Shown here piece by piece: positions 10,584 through 19,352 of a stretch of DNA of 64,000 nucleotides. The stretch comes from Liquidambar formosana (Eukaryota; Streptophyta; Magnoliopsida; Saxifragales; Altingiaceae), in NCBI GenBank assembly GCA_039720395.1, contig JBBPBK010000048.1, positions 1,741,501-1,805,500 of the forward strand. The letters are read 5' to 3'. Position 1 is the stretch's first letter. Every line of letters begins with the position of its first letter. Made by a program: the position numbers and the translations under genes. The notes beneath the pieces are model-generated. The model was not told the DNA's origin and searched no databases. It saw only the letters and a program-made list of their open reading frames with translations.

Positions 10584-10864
10584 GTTTAGAAAGCTATGTT
10601 CAGCAGTCAAAATCTATTCCTAAACCAATAGTTTCCATTTCACAGTCTATCACAACTAATCACTCCGTTGCACCATTTGCTGTTGTTTCGGTTCAGAAGC
10701 TGCCCCTTAGTGCTTCAAAGTTTCCTTTCTTGACTGGGGAAACTGCATCCATTATAAACAATACTGGACGTAGAAGAAAGTCTGTGAGAAGATCTAATTC
10801 CGTCAAGGATCAGCTGAAGACGCCAAGCAAGAAAGATCAAAGGCACTCCCAACCACAGCTACAG
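10584..10864 (+). pseudogene. eIF4G copy 2, 3' part of exon 6
   Basis: It reads LESYVQQSKSIPKPIVSISQ through to HSQPQLQ, with donor GTATTC at 10865. In copy 3 the same exon begins 1.1 kb earlier, so the 5' part was lost in a deletion of about 2.35 kb. The left breakpoint lies at the 3' end of the SINE, and the shared letters at the join are TTG. It is in phase with the following exon at 10974. Confidence 0.85.
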
Positions 10865-10973
10865 GTATTCTATAGTCTATACAGTTACTAAAGTCACATT
10901 TGTTCTACCTATTTGACTTTTTTTTTTTTTTTTAATTTCCTTTAGTAATATGCTAGTGTGGCCTTTGCTGCAG

Positions 10974-13064
10974 GCAGAGACCTCAGAAGCAAGGGATTGT
11001 ATCTTAGAAGTTGACAAGCCAGGATGTAAAGCAGTAACTTCTACTGACCCATCTTCGGATTTGAATGATTCTCAAGTCAGCCCTTATAGTTCTGTTTTGT
11101 CTACAGATTGTAGTGAAATTAGATCTCCTACATTGGAAGCCTCTAAAAGGGGGAGTGTATGCTTGGATAGTCAAGAAATCCCACTTTTGGAGTCTGGTAA
11201 GACACATCAGGAGTCTTCTCATACTCCTGCTCCAGTTGTCTCAGCTGCTGTTTCAAAACTTGGAGAGAAAGTTTCTGAGAATGCTAATGCTGGCTTAGTT
11301 CAAATTACAATGTCAGGATCCAAGGATAAGCCAACATTAGAAGTAAATAGGGGGAAAAGTACTACTGCTAAAGGAAAGAAAAAGAGACGAGAGGTTCTTC
11401 AGAAAGCAGATGCTGCTAGTACAACTTCTGATCTTTATATGGCATATAAGGGCCCAAATGAGAAGCTGGAACCTGCCATTTCTTCAGAAAGTGTAGACAG
11501 CATGTCTGGCATTAATGCGAGACAGGTAGCTCTAGATTTTAAAGAAAAGGATGTTAGAGCGAGCAAGGAAGATGGACAGAGTGAAGCTGAACCAGATGAT
11601 TGGGAAGATGTTGCTGACATTGGATTTCCAAAGTTGAAAATTTCTGATAATGCTGAGCAAGTTCATGGTGGCTTGCAGCGTCATGAGGAAGATGTAGATG
11701 GAGTAACAGGTAGAAGAATGTATTCTAGGGATTTCCTGCTAACATTTTCAGGGCAATGTACCAATCTTCCTACTGATTGTGAAATTAGATATGATTTAAT
11801 GGAGGCCTTGGATGGTTCTAAAGTCAGCATCTCAAAAAATTTTGAAAGCAAAAAGTTCGAAAAAAGGAAGAAAAAGATACGTGAGGTTCTTCAGAAAGCA
11901 GATGCTGCTGGTATAACTTCTAATCTTTATGTGGCATATAAAGGGCAGAATGAGAAGCCGAAAGATGGACAGAGTGCAACTGAACCAGATGATTGGGAAG
12001 ATGCTGGTGACATTGCATCTTCAAAGTTGAAAATTTCTGATAATGCTAAGCAAGTTCATGGTGGCTTGCAGTGTCATAAGGAAGATGTAGATGGAGTAAT
12101 AGGTAGAAGAAAGTATTCTAGGGATTTCCTATCGACATTTTCAAGGCAATGTACCGATTTTCCTGTAGATTGTGAAATTAGACATGATTTAATGGAGGCC
12201 TTGGAGGGTTCTAAAGTCAGCATCTCAAAAAATTTTGAAAGCAAAAGGTTCGAAAAAAGGAAGAAAAAGATATGTGAGATTCTTCAAAAAGCAAATGCTG
12301 CTGGTACAACTTCTGATCTTTATGTGGCATGTAAGGAGCAGAATGAGAAGCCGGAAGATGGACAGAGTGCAGCTGAACCAAATGACTGGGAAGATCCTGC
12401 TGACATTGCATCTCCAAAGTTGAAAATTTCTGATAATGCTGAGCAAGTTCATGGTAGTTTGCAGCGTCATGAGGAAGATGTAGATGGAGTAACAGGTAGA
12501 AGAAAGTATTCTAGGGATTTCTTGCTGACATTTTCAGGGCAATGTACCGATCTTCCTACAGATTGTGAAATTAGACATGATTTAATGGAGGCCTTGGAGG
12601 GTTCTAAAGTCAGCATCTCAAAAAATTTTGAAAGCAAAAAGTTCGAAAAAAGGAAGAAAAAGATACGTGAGATTCTTCAGAAAGCAGATGTTGCTGGTAC
12701 AACTTCTGATCTTTATGTGGCATATAAAGGGCAGAATGAGAAGCCAGAAGATGGACAGAGTGCAGCTGGACCAAATGACTGGGAAGATGCTGCTGACATT
12801 GCATCTCCAAAGTTGAAAATTTCTGATAATGCTGAGCAAGTTCATGGTAGCTTGCAACGTCATGAGGAAGATGTAGATGGAGTAATAGGTAGAAGAAAGT
12901 ATTCCAGGGATTTCTTGCTGACATTTTCAGGGCAATGTACTGATCTTCTTGCAGATTGTGAAATTAGACATGATTTAATGGACGCCTTGGAGGGTTCTAA
13001 AGTCTGTATCTCAAAAAATTTTGGAAAGCAAAAAGTTCGAAAAAAGGAAGAAAAAGATATGTGA
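10974..13064 (+). CDS. Open exon encoding four eIF4E-binding modules (eIF4G-derived)
   Basis: The exon starts after the CTTTGCTGCAG acceptor and is open for about 696 codons. It begins AETSEARD, a fusion across a deletion of about 620 bp relative to copy 3, then follows eIF4G up to VLQKADAASTTSDLYMAYKG. After that come modules with the motif YSRDFL(L/S)TF at 11711, 12104, 12497 and 12890. Each is followed by QCT-x-LP-x-DCEIRHDLMEAL and a Lys-rich linker containing LQKAD and TSDLYVAYKG. In plant eIF4G this motif occurs once and is how the scaffold grips eIF4E. Module 2 has Ser at the hydrophobic position (YSRDFLS). There is no MIF4G or MA3. A single extra G near 13023 ends the frame at 13064. 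No upstream initiator in frame is certain, so expression is unproven. It could be an exon of a multivalent eIF4E-binding protein or a recent pseudogene. Confidence 0.6.
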   Translation, partial: AETSEARDCILEVDKPGCKAVTSTDPSSDLNDSQVSPYSSVLSTDCSEIRSPTLEASKRGSVCLDSQEIPLLESGKTHQESSHTPAPVVSAAVSKLGEKVSENANAGLVQITMSGSKDKPTLEVNRGKSTTAKGKKKRREVLQKADAASTTSDLYMAYKGPNEKLEPAISSESVDSMSGINARQVALDFKEKDVRASKEDGQSEAEPDDWEDVADIGFPKLKISDNAEQVHGGLQRHEEDVDGVTGRRMYSRDFLLTFSGQCTNLPTDCEIRYDLMEALDGSKVSISKNFESKKFEKRKKKIREVLQKADAAGITSNLYVAYKGQNEKPKDGQSATEPDDWEDAGDIASSKLKISDNAKQVHGGLQCHKEDVDGVIGRRKYSRDFLSTFSRQCTDFPVDCEIRHDLMEALEGSKVSISKNFESKRFEKRKKKICEILQKANAAGTTSDLYVACKEQNEKPEDGQSAAEPNDWEDPADIASPKLKISDNAEQVHGSLQRHEEDVDGVTGRRKYSRDFLLTFSGQCTDLPTDCEIRHDLMEALEGSKVSISKNFESKKFEKRKKKIREILQKADVAGTTSDLYVAYKGQNEKPEDGQSAAGPNDWEDAADIASPKLKISDNAEQVHGSLQRHEEDVDGVIGRRKYSRDFLLTFSGQCTDLLADCEIRHDLMDALEGSKVCISKNFGKQKVRKKEEKDM

Positions 13065-13396
13065 GATTCTTCAGAAAGCAGATGTTGCTGTTACAACTTC
13101 TGATCTTTATGTGGCATATAAGGGGAAACTAAGAAGCCAAAACCTGCCATTTATTTAGAAAATGTAGGCAGCACGTCTGGCATTAATGCGAGACAGGTAT
13201 CTCTAGATTTTAAAGAAGAGGATGTTCGAGGGAGCAAGAAAGATGGACAAAGTGCAGCTGAACCAGATGATTCGGAAGATGATGCTGATATCTCATGTCT
13301 AGGTAGAAGAAAGTATTCTAGAGATTTCCTGTTGACATTTTCAAGGCAATGTACCGATCTTCCTGCAGATTTTGAAATTAGACATGATTTAGTGGA
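11709..13396 (+). repeat. Tandem array of eIF4E-binding modules, 393-bp period
   Basis: The word GGTAGAAGA(A)(A/T)G occurs at 11709, 12102, 12495 and 12888, an exact spacing of 393 bases (131 codons). A fifth copy follows at 13302, 414 bases on. Units 1-3 differ by scattered substitutions only, with no indel. The unit junction reads SISKNFESKKFEKRKKK; the single-copy parent in copy 3 continues SISKNFDRNPNLSF instead. Units 2-4 lack about 33 residues of the parental linker (the SSESVDSM to RASKE stretch). The linker of unit 5 keeps that stretch but lacks the PKLKISDN part, like the copy 1 modules. Confidence 0.93.
13065..13396 (+). pseudogene. Decayed end of the module array in copy 2
   Basis: Downstream of the frameshift the DNA still aligns with the module linker (LQKADVAVTTSDLYVAYKG, then SGINARQVSLDFK and DGQSAAEPDDSEDDADI) and a fifth motif, GRRKYSRDFLLTFSRQCTDL, at 13302. 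It is out of frame with the preceding exon. Similarity stops abruptly at GATTTAGTGGA (13396). Confidence 0.8.
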
Positions 13397-13439
13397 TAGG
13401 GTCTTTTGGCACAAAATTGACATTAGTTTATCCTTCTTA

Positions 13440-13640
13440 TTTTTTGACCCATAAAAAAATCTCTTCTGATGCAGTGTATTTTTACATGTTATAAAATGAT
13501 AAATTACATGAAACCCTTTTACTGTTTAGCCATTTTTTACATAACCCCTTATAGAAAAAAAAGGTAAATTGCAGAAAACCTTCATTATGTATGGGGTATA
13601 GCACATAACCCCCTAAAGTTCAAAATGTTGCAATGTCCCC
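13440..13640. repeat. Dispersed repeat (GTAAATTGCAGAAAACC family)
   Basis: It contains tandemly arranged words of the type AAATTACATGAAACCC, ACATAACCCCTTATAG, GGTAAATTGCAGAAAACC and ATAACCCCCTAAAGTTC, then TTGCAATGTCCCCCCTAACA. A relative lies at 56310-56400 (GGGTAAATTATAAAAAATCC, CACGTAACCCCC, GTTGCAATGTC). It is probably the end of a non-autonomous DNA element; the class is not determined. Confidence 0.5.
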
Positions 13641-14302
13641 CCTAACACAGATTGGCGGTGTTAAAGGGATGGCTGAAAAGTTGGTTTTGCCCCTCACCCT
13701 CCCATGGTTGACGATCTCCTCTTTCCTTTGGTCACCCACTCCCTCACCGCCTCTTTTGAGACCATCTCCCCTCCTCCGTTCTCCTACGATCGCTCTTCCC
13801 TCTCTATTACACACAATTTTCGATGGAACCCCTTGTTATTTTCCTAGGAAAATTCGTACTTTTAAAAAAAAAAAAATTTCTGAGGAAAAAAAAAAAAAAA
13901 AAAACCCTCCTTAACTCTATTTTTGACCATCCCAGTAATCCCTAACACAAAAATTACAAAAAATGAAATCCATTAGAAGAAAAAATTGAAGACAAAAAGG
14001 AAAAAAGAAAGCATGAAGTAGAAGATGAAACAGCAGCAACAACGCCCATGGCTGCCAAGATACTCCCTTCACGACTTTCCAGCTGCTGTTTATTTTCTAT
14101 ACTTCAAAAGAAACTGTAATATTTTGTCCACAGAGAAACAATCTTTTTGTGCTGCAAAAAAATGGTAGCGTGCTCTGGAACCATTTTGCTGGTCTAGTTT
14201 TCCAGACCTACCAATAAAATCAGGTGCATCAGATTAGCTGTCAAGTGTAATGTTAGTGATATGAATTCAGGTAATGTTAGCGATATGATTTCATTTTATG
14301 CA
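13641..14302. other. Non-coding stretch, no gene seen
   Basis: It holds a C-rich stretch with ACC/CTC words and poly-A runs at 13862-13905. I recognise no gene or element boundary. Confidence 0.5.
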
Positions 14303-14619
14303 GGGCGGAGCCAAGATTTACCTCTAAGGGGCCACTGTGCTATGATTTTATAAAGTGGGAAGTAAGAACTAAAAGCCCTAGAAAGCAATTTTTTTAAAAA
14401 AATTACTTTTTAGTTATCATTTTTCAATTTAATACCAAAAGAAGGATTTTTTTGTCAACTTATGACAAATTGACTACAAATATACTTTAAAATGACTACT
14501 ATCTTCCTCTTTTTGGCATTATGTTGAGAACTAGTCATCAAATAGTAATATCTCTGCCGAAAAAAAATTTGGTTGAGGCAGGGGGCACGTGCCCCCCAAG
14601 GCCCCCCTTGGCTCTACCC
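14303..14619. mobile_element. Small TIR element with GGGCGGAGCCAAG ends
   Basis: The left end GGGCGGAGCCAAG is the inverse of the right end CTTGGCTCTACCC, allowing one mismatch. A G/C-rich palindromic block, GGGGGCACGTGCCCCCC, lies near the right end. It is non-coding and about 317 bp. The target duplication is not clear. Confidence 0.55.
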
Positions 14620-14635
14620 ATGATTTTACGAATTA

Positions 14636-14929
14636 GGCGCTATTTGGTTGTCCAATTCAAAATTAAACAATTCAAGAAATTTTACATAGAGTTGAAGGCA
14701 TAAATCTATCAACTTGAATTAGAATATTTTAAAATGTCGTAATTGATGTTGTAGAATTAATTTTAAAGAATTCATGAAATACCACTATTTTTAATTGGCA
14801 CTCTTATTTGTGATGATAACTATCATTTAATTTCTTGAATTTGTTAATTCAAGATGATGGAGTGTGCCTTCAATATTATGTAAAATTTTTTAAATTATTT
14901 AATTTCGAATTGGACAACCAAACAGGCCC
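14636..14929. mobile_element. Tourist-like (PIF/Harbinger) MITE, 294 bp
   Basis: The element starts GGCGCTATTTGGTTGTCCAA and ends TTGGACAACCAAACAGGCCC, which are inverse to each other over about 20 bases. It is flanked on both sides by TTA (14633-14635 and 14930-14932), the 3-bp target duplication typical of PIF/Harbinger elements. It is non-coding. Relatives lie at 33005 and 48662. Confidence 0.8.
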
Positions 14930-15148
14930 TTAGTATTATTTTTGATTTGATGATTAATTTCAAATAAGCAGTAATATTTCTTGACTGTTTATTTTGTTTA
15001 ATTGTTTTTTTCATTTTTTTTTCTGTTTTTTTTTGGTTGACTTAGACATTTTATTGTGCTTCATGTGCAATTTATGCTGTAAATGGTTCCAATCAGTCCA
15101 ACAGATTCAGGTCAAGACTGAGCTTGGTGAGCCAATTACATATCAATT

Positions 15149-15187
<39 letters not shown>

Positions 15188-15839
15188 AAATAGGATCTTT
15201 ATATTCGGCTCAGTCATTTTTAGATGGTGAAAGTTTGTGCCGAGTCAATAATTGGTCTGTCGAATATAATGATGAAATGTTTACTTCGTCGTTAAGAATT
15301 TAAAGGATGGTTTAAGAGATTTTCGAGGCAGCCTCCCTCAGTCTGTTGATACTGGAGTTGAAAGGAGCTTCTGTTGGAAATCCAGCTCAAAAAGTGGTCA
15401 AAAAAGGCATTTGCTTGGAGAAAAGTAATTTTTTTCATTTCACTTTCTTAAATGGCCTCTTTGTGATTGTAGGTGAAGTGGGCTGTAAAGTTTACAGAGA
15501 TTACAGTCCAAAATTCCACTAACACAGTTCCAATATGAAGCAATTCTATAGTGTTTTCTTATCTAAGTATTCCATGGAGGTTTCTTCATAGAGTTATCAT
15601 TTACTGTGCCCATGTAAGAGTTTTTATTTATTTTTATTTTTTCTTTTCCTAAGATTACGTTTGTTACAAGGGAACGAGGAATTAAGGAAATGGAATGGTG
15701 ATTCCATGAGTCCCAAAAAAGTTATTGTATGATAGTACAAGAGAATAGAATGATCATTTATTTTCTCTCTTTGGAGGAAATAACTATTCTTTCCCAAACT
15801 GAGTGGAATGGCCATGACTTCGGTTACCCTTTAAGAAAT
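14930..15839. other. Non-coding stretch, no gene seen
   Basis: AT-rich sequence with poly-T runs and an AT microsatellite. No gene, RNA or element boundary is recognised. Confidence 0.5.
15148..15186. repeat. (AT)n microsatellite
   Basis: A pure AT dinucleotide run of roughly 35 bases. Confidence 0.9.
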
Positions 15840-17620
15840 GAAATCATTAAAATTGAGTCCCACCAAGTATGATGGGTCCCACTAAATAATGGCGTCCCAA
15901 ATGTGCACTAAAAAATTATGATGTATTGAAGAGGATCTTGGTTGCTATTGTATTGGTGGTCATATAAGACTACAATTTCAAAAACTTCGGAGATTTGGAA
16001 CCTCCATTAAAATTCTTTAATGCATGAGCAGCGCTAAATTGCCAATCAATTATGGTTGTAAGTTGTAATGGATAAGCTCCTCCACAAGGAAGTTAGCTAC
16101 TCTCTAAAATGGTCAAAAAAAAAAAAAAAAAAAAGGGGCTACTCTCTACATGTTAACCATTAGGGATCACATCCAAGTATAAATTAAAAATTGGCCCTAC
16201 ATGAATAATGACTTTCCTTTTGAAAAATTTAATTGAAGAATTAATTATGAAGTATGCAAATTATTTAGAAAAAAAATTAGTAAATTTAATACCGTATCCA
16301 ATTAACTAAATCCCTCCCTTGGACTCAATTTCTGTGGGACCAGTACTGTGGTGTGCCCTTTCTATTAATTCTCATGTTAATGACTAATGCTACCTGCATT
16401 TAGCATTTTCTTGAATATTTAAATTTTTTCGAAATGTACAAGATTAGTTCATTGCATAACACCCAATATCTACCTTTTTAATCTTATATTAAAGCATCGA
16501 TTATCTTGAACTCTTAGCCTCTCACATTGATGGAATCATGGAAGATTGAACCAACTTCATATTAAGGCAATTAATGTTCCTTTCATCCCGATGTTGTAAT
16601 TTATTTGTGCTTTTTGTGGACTAGTTGAAGACGGTCAACTTGCAAAGAAATTTAGTATGGAAAATGTTTGCATGTGATAGTTCGAGACTCAGGCCATGTT
16701 TGTTTGGTTGGAATGGAATCTGATCTATATCAAAAATAGCCTGAATGAAAATGAATACTTGAAATAAACATTGCGTAATGAATATCATATAATTCACGTA
16801 CTATTATTTGATTCCTTCCCATTTAATTAACTTTTTATTCCAAACATGTTTTTTGGAATGAATTTTTTTGAATGAGATCCATGCCATCCATTCCATTCCA
16901 ATCCAAGTAATGACGGACCATCATGCTACTCAAACTCTCCGTCGAATTATCTGCTTAATTTTCCTGATAAGGTTCATATTCTAGTTCCATATAAATTTGA
17001 AACCATCGCTTCAATACCTATGGCAATATTAATGGATTTGGAAGTGTCTAAGAATCCTTAGGATGAAACGTAAGACACGTTTGGGTTTGAAGTTTGCTTG
17101 GAACCAAAACCTCCTACTGATGAATCCTTCCTTGTATGCTAAGAAGAGTAGTGGAGAAGCCAGAAGACCTATAGGTCAATTTTGCATTGTTTAGGGTTGA
17201 TCATGGTACAGTACTTCACCGACTTTACGAAAAGTATGATACCAAAGTTTGACACGTGTAAGTAGAAACAACGACTACTCAAACAAATCAAACCGCTTAT
17301 TTGCATTCATCGAACGTGGCTTCCGTCAAAACTTCCGCTTCATAAATGACTTCCTAGGAAGGACTTCCCCACAAAGCACTTTTTAATTGTGATAGCTAAG
17401 AAGCTGGGACAAACGCAATGTTAAGGCTCCCTTCTATTGATTGTCAAAGAAAAAGAAAAAGAAAAAGAAAGTAAACTACATCTTTTTATTTTTATTTATT
17501 TATTTTTAGTGCTTTCAATTGCTTTCAATTGTCATATAGAAGTATAGATTTTATTTTTTTTATTTTTGGGTTCAAAGGAGAATCCAATGGGCTATTGGGT
17601 TAATAAAAAAAAAAAAAAAA
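15840..17620. repeat. Duplicated 5' flank of copy 3 (pairs with 6420-8220)
   Basis: It is collinear with the flank of copy 2, with shared words such as GGTTGCTATTGTATTGGTGG, CCAATATCTACCTTTTTAAT-type, TTAATGTTCCTTTCATCC and TTTGACACGTGTAA. It differs by small indels and by a TIR insertion at about 16703-16907 that copy 2 lacks. No gene is visible. Confidence 0.75.
16703..16907. mobile_element. Small TIR insertion present only in the copy-3 flank
   Basis: The left end TTGGTTGGAATGGAAT is nearly the inverse of the right end ATTCCATTCCAATCCAA. The matching place in the copy-2 flank (about 7210-7270) has unrelated sequence between GACACTCA and TAAGTAATGATG. It is about 205 bp and non-coding. Confidence 0.5.
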
Positions 17621-18346
17621 AAATCTTGTAAACCAAACATTTACTTTAACTTTACTATGTTTTTTATTATAAAAATTTATTAACAACCAAATGCGGTTTT
17701 GTATCAATTTTACGTTTGCTTTTAGATTAGATCATGATTGAGTGACTAAGGTAATAATTTGATAAAAATGCATTAATATCATAGTAAGAGAAGAACTTCT
17801 ATGCAATTGTGATATGGGCCACATGGTGTCACGGGCTAATGAGAGTTAAGTAAAATGAGATTGTGAAATAAAAAAACATTCTAACAATCTCATTTTACTT
17901 GACCCTCATTGACCCGTGACAATACGTGGCCGTGCTCATTGCACAGAAACTTTCTCTAAAGTAAGACAATTTATGTGCAAGTAAAACAACAACAAATCAA
18001 ATTGTTTCAATTTTTTTTCACAGTAATTTTTTTTTAATTTTGGGATATGTTGCAAAGTAATTAACTCATAGACCTTTATAACTAATCCAGACACCTACCC
18101 ACCCCATGTCCCCATACCACGACTAAGTCACTAGTGGGGCTTGGTGGTCATAGTTTCACCCCAACATGCATGCTTTACCAAAAACAATCTCACTATAAAA
18201 GGACTTCCTGGGAAGCACTTCCCCATAAAGGAAGGACCTTTTAGTTGCAGGAAGCCGTGGGGCAATACGCAACCTTCTTCTGCAGTAAAAAGAGGGCCTC
18301 TTCCAGATTTATTTATTTATTATTTGAAAAAAAATTCACAAGCAAT

Positions 18347-18519
18347 AAAAATCTCTCTCTCTCTCTCTCTCTCTCTGTTGTTTGTTTTGTCTTTTTTAAT
18401 ATTCTCTGTTTCACTCACGTTCTCTACCCAATTCACCAGATTCTCTCTCTCTCGTCATCCTTCCCGCCATTCCATTGCATTCATTTTGTATAACCTCTCT
18501 CTCCACGCTCTCCCCTCAG
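18347..18519 (+). promoter_or_regulatory. Probable first 5'UTR exon of eIF4G copy 3 (CT-rich leader)
   Basis: A CTCTCT-rich leader ends with CCCCTCAG followed by GTAAATCT at 18520, a good donor. The matching acceptor CGGTTGCAG lies at 18702, shortly before the start codon. An intron in the leader is common in plant translation-factor genes. The transcription start is not determined, and no clear TATA box was found. Confidence 0.55.
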
Positions 18520-18731
18520 GTAAATCTCTTCTTGATCTCTCCTACTCTCTCTCTATATGTATTTGTAATATGTATACACACTTCCTTGATTCATCAGAGT
18601 TTTTTTTTTTTTTTTTTTTTTTTTTGATATAGACATACATGGGTTTGATTTGTGTTGTGATATATATATATATATGTGTGTGTGTGTGTATATCGGTTGC
18701 AGAGGATTGAAGAACAGAGAGTTCAGTATAT

Positions 18732-19304
18732 ATGTCCCATAACCAGTCTAGGGCTAACAGGAGCGAATCACATCTCAGAAAACCTAGTCGACCCGCCAAC
18801 TCAGCTAACCAGAGAGGTTCCTCAGGCCGTGGCGGTAAGGGCGCCGCCGCCACCGGCCTCCCACCCTCTCCTTCCTCTTCTTCCAATTCCCATTCTTCCT
18901 CATTTTCTTCCAATCGGAGGTAATTCTCTCTCTCCCCCTCTGTCTCTCCGTACACTCGCCGCATATATGTACGTTTCTAGAATTTTGTCAGATCACTAGG
19001 GTTTGTTATGTAGGTGTTGATTGTTTGTGTTATATTGGGTTATTTCAGCTTTAAGAAGTCTAATGGACAAGGGACACAATCATGGGTGATTGCTGCCAGT
19101 GCCAATTCGGACTCGAATGCACCCGTCGCCCGTGCTGTACAAAATGCTGCTCCCCCAAAATCCCCATCACTTGGTATGTTTATATCTCTTCCCCCACCCC
19201 CTCTATGTTTTTATATACACATGCAAATTTGTACCTTATTTGATTTCAGAGTGATGAAAACATTTTTTGTTGATTGAATATGGCAATCGAAGAATTGGGT
19301 ATTG

Positions 19305-19352
<48 letters not shown>

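Larger units (their letters stand above)
8647..13396 (+). pseudogene. eIF4G copy 2: truncated paralogue with amplified eIF4E-binding modules
   Basis: This copy keeps exons 1 (8647-8867), 2 (8967-9091), 4 (9715-9770) and 5 (9935-9991) with intact GT-AG ends, an exon-3 remnant without acceptor (9366-9505), the 3' end of exon 6 (to 10864), and an altered exon 7 (10974 on). The start ATG at 8676 reads Met-Ser-His-Ile-stop because of a 4-base insertion; the next in-frame ATG (MANRSESHFRKPSR) is just downstream. Exon 3 is 147 bases in copy 3, so skipping it would keep the frame. Exon 5 to exon 6 is not in frame at the visible TTTAG acceptor. MIF4G and MA3 are absent, and similarity ends at 13396 inside a module. 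A conventional full-length product is not possible; an alternative or internal-start product is open. Confidence 0.88.

Noticed and set aside
12217..12924. Recurrent - strand frames across the module array
   Set aside because: They repeat with the 393-bp period only because they are antisense to the repeats; no independent signal.
11709..13396. CRISPR-like or satellite interpretation of the regular array
   Set aside because: The unit is a 131-codon open frame with eIF4G homology, so it is a coding module repeat, not a satellite or CRISPR.
18542..18964. 140-codon open frame on the - strand over eIF4G exon 1
   Set aside because: It is antisense to the real first exon and made of low-complexity Glu-rich sequence.
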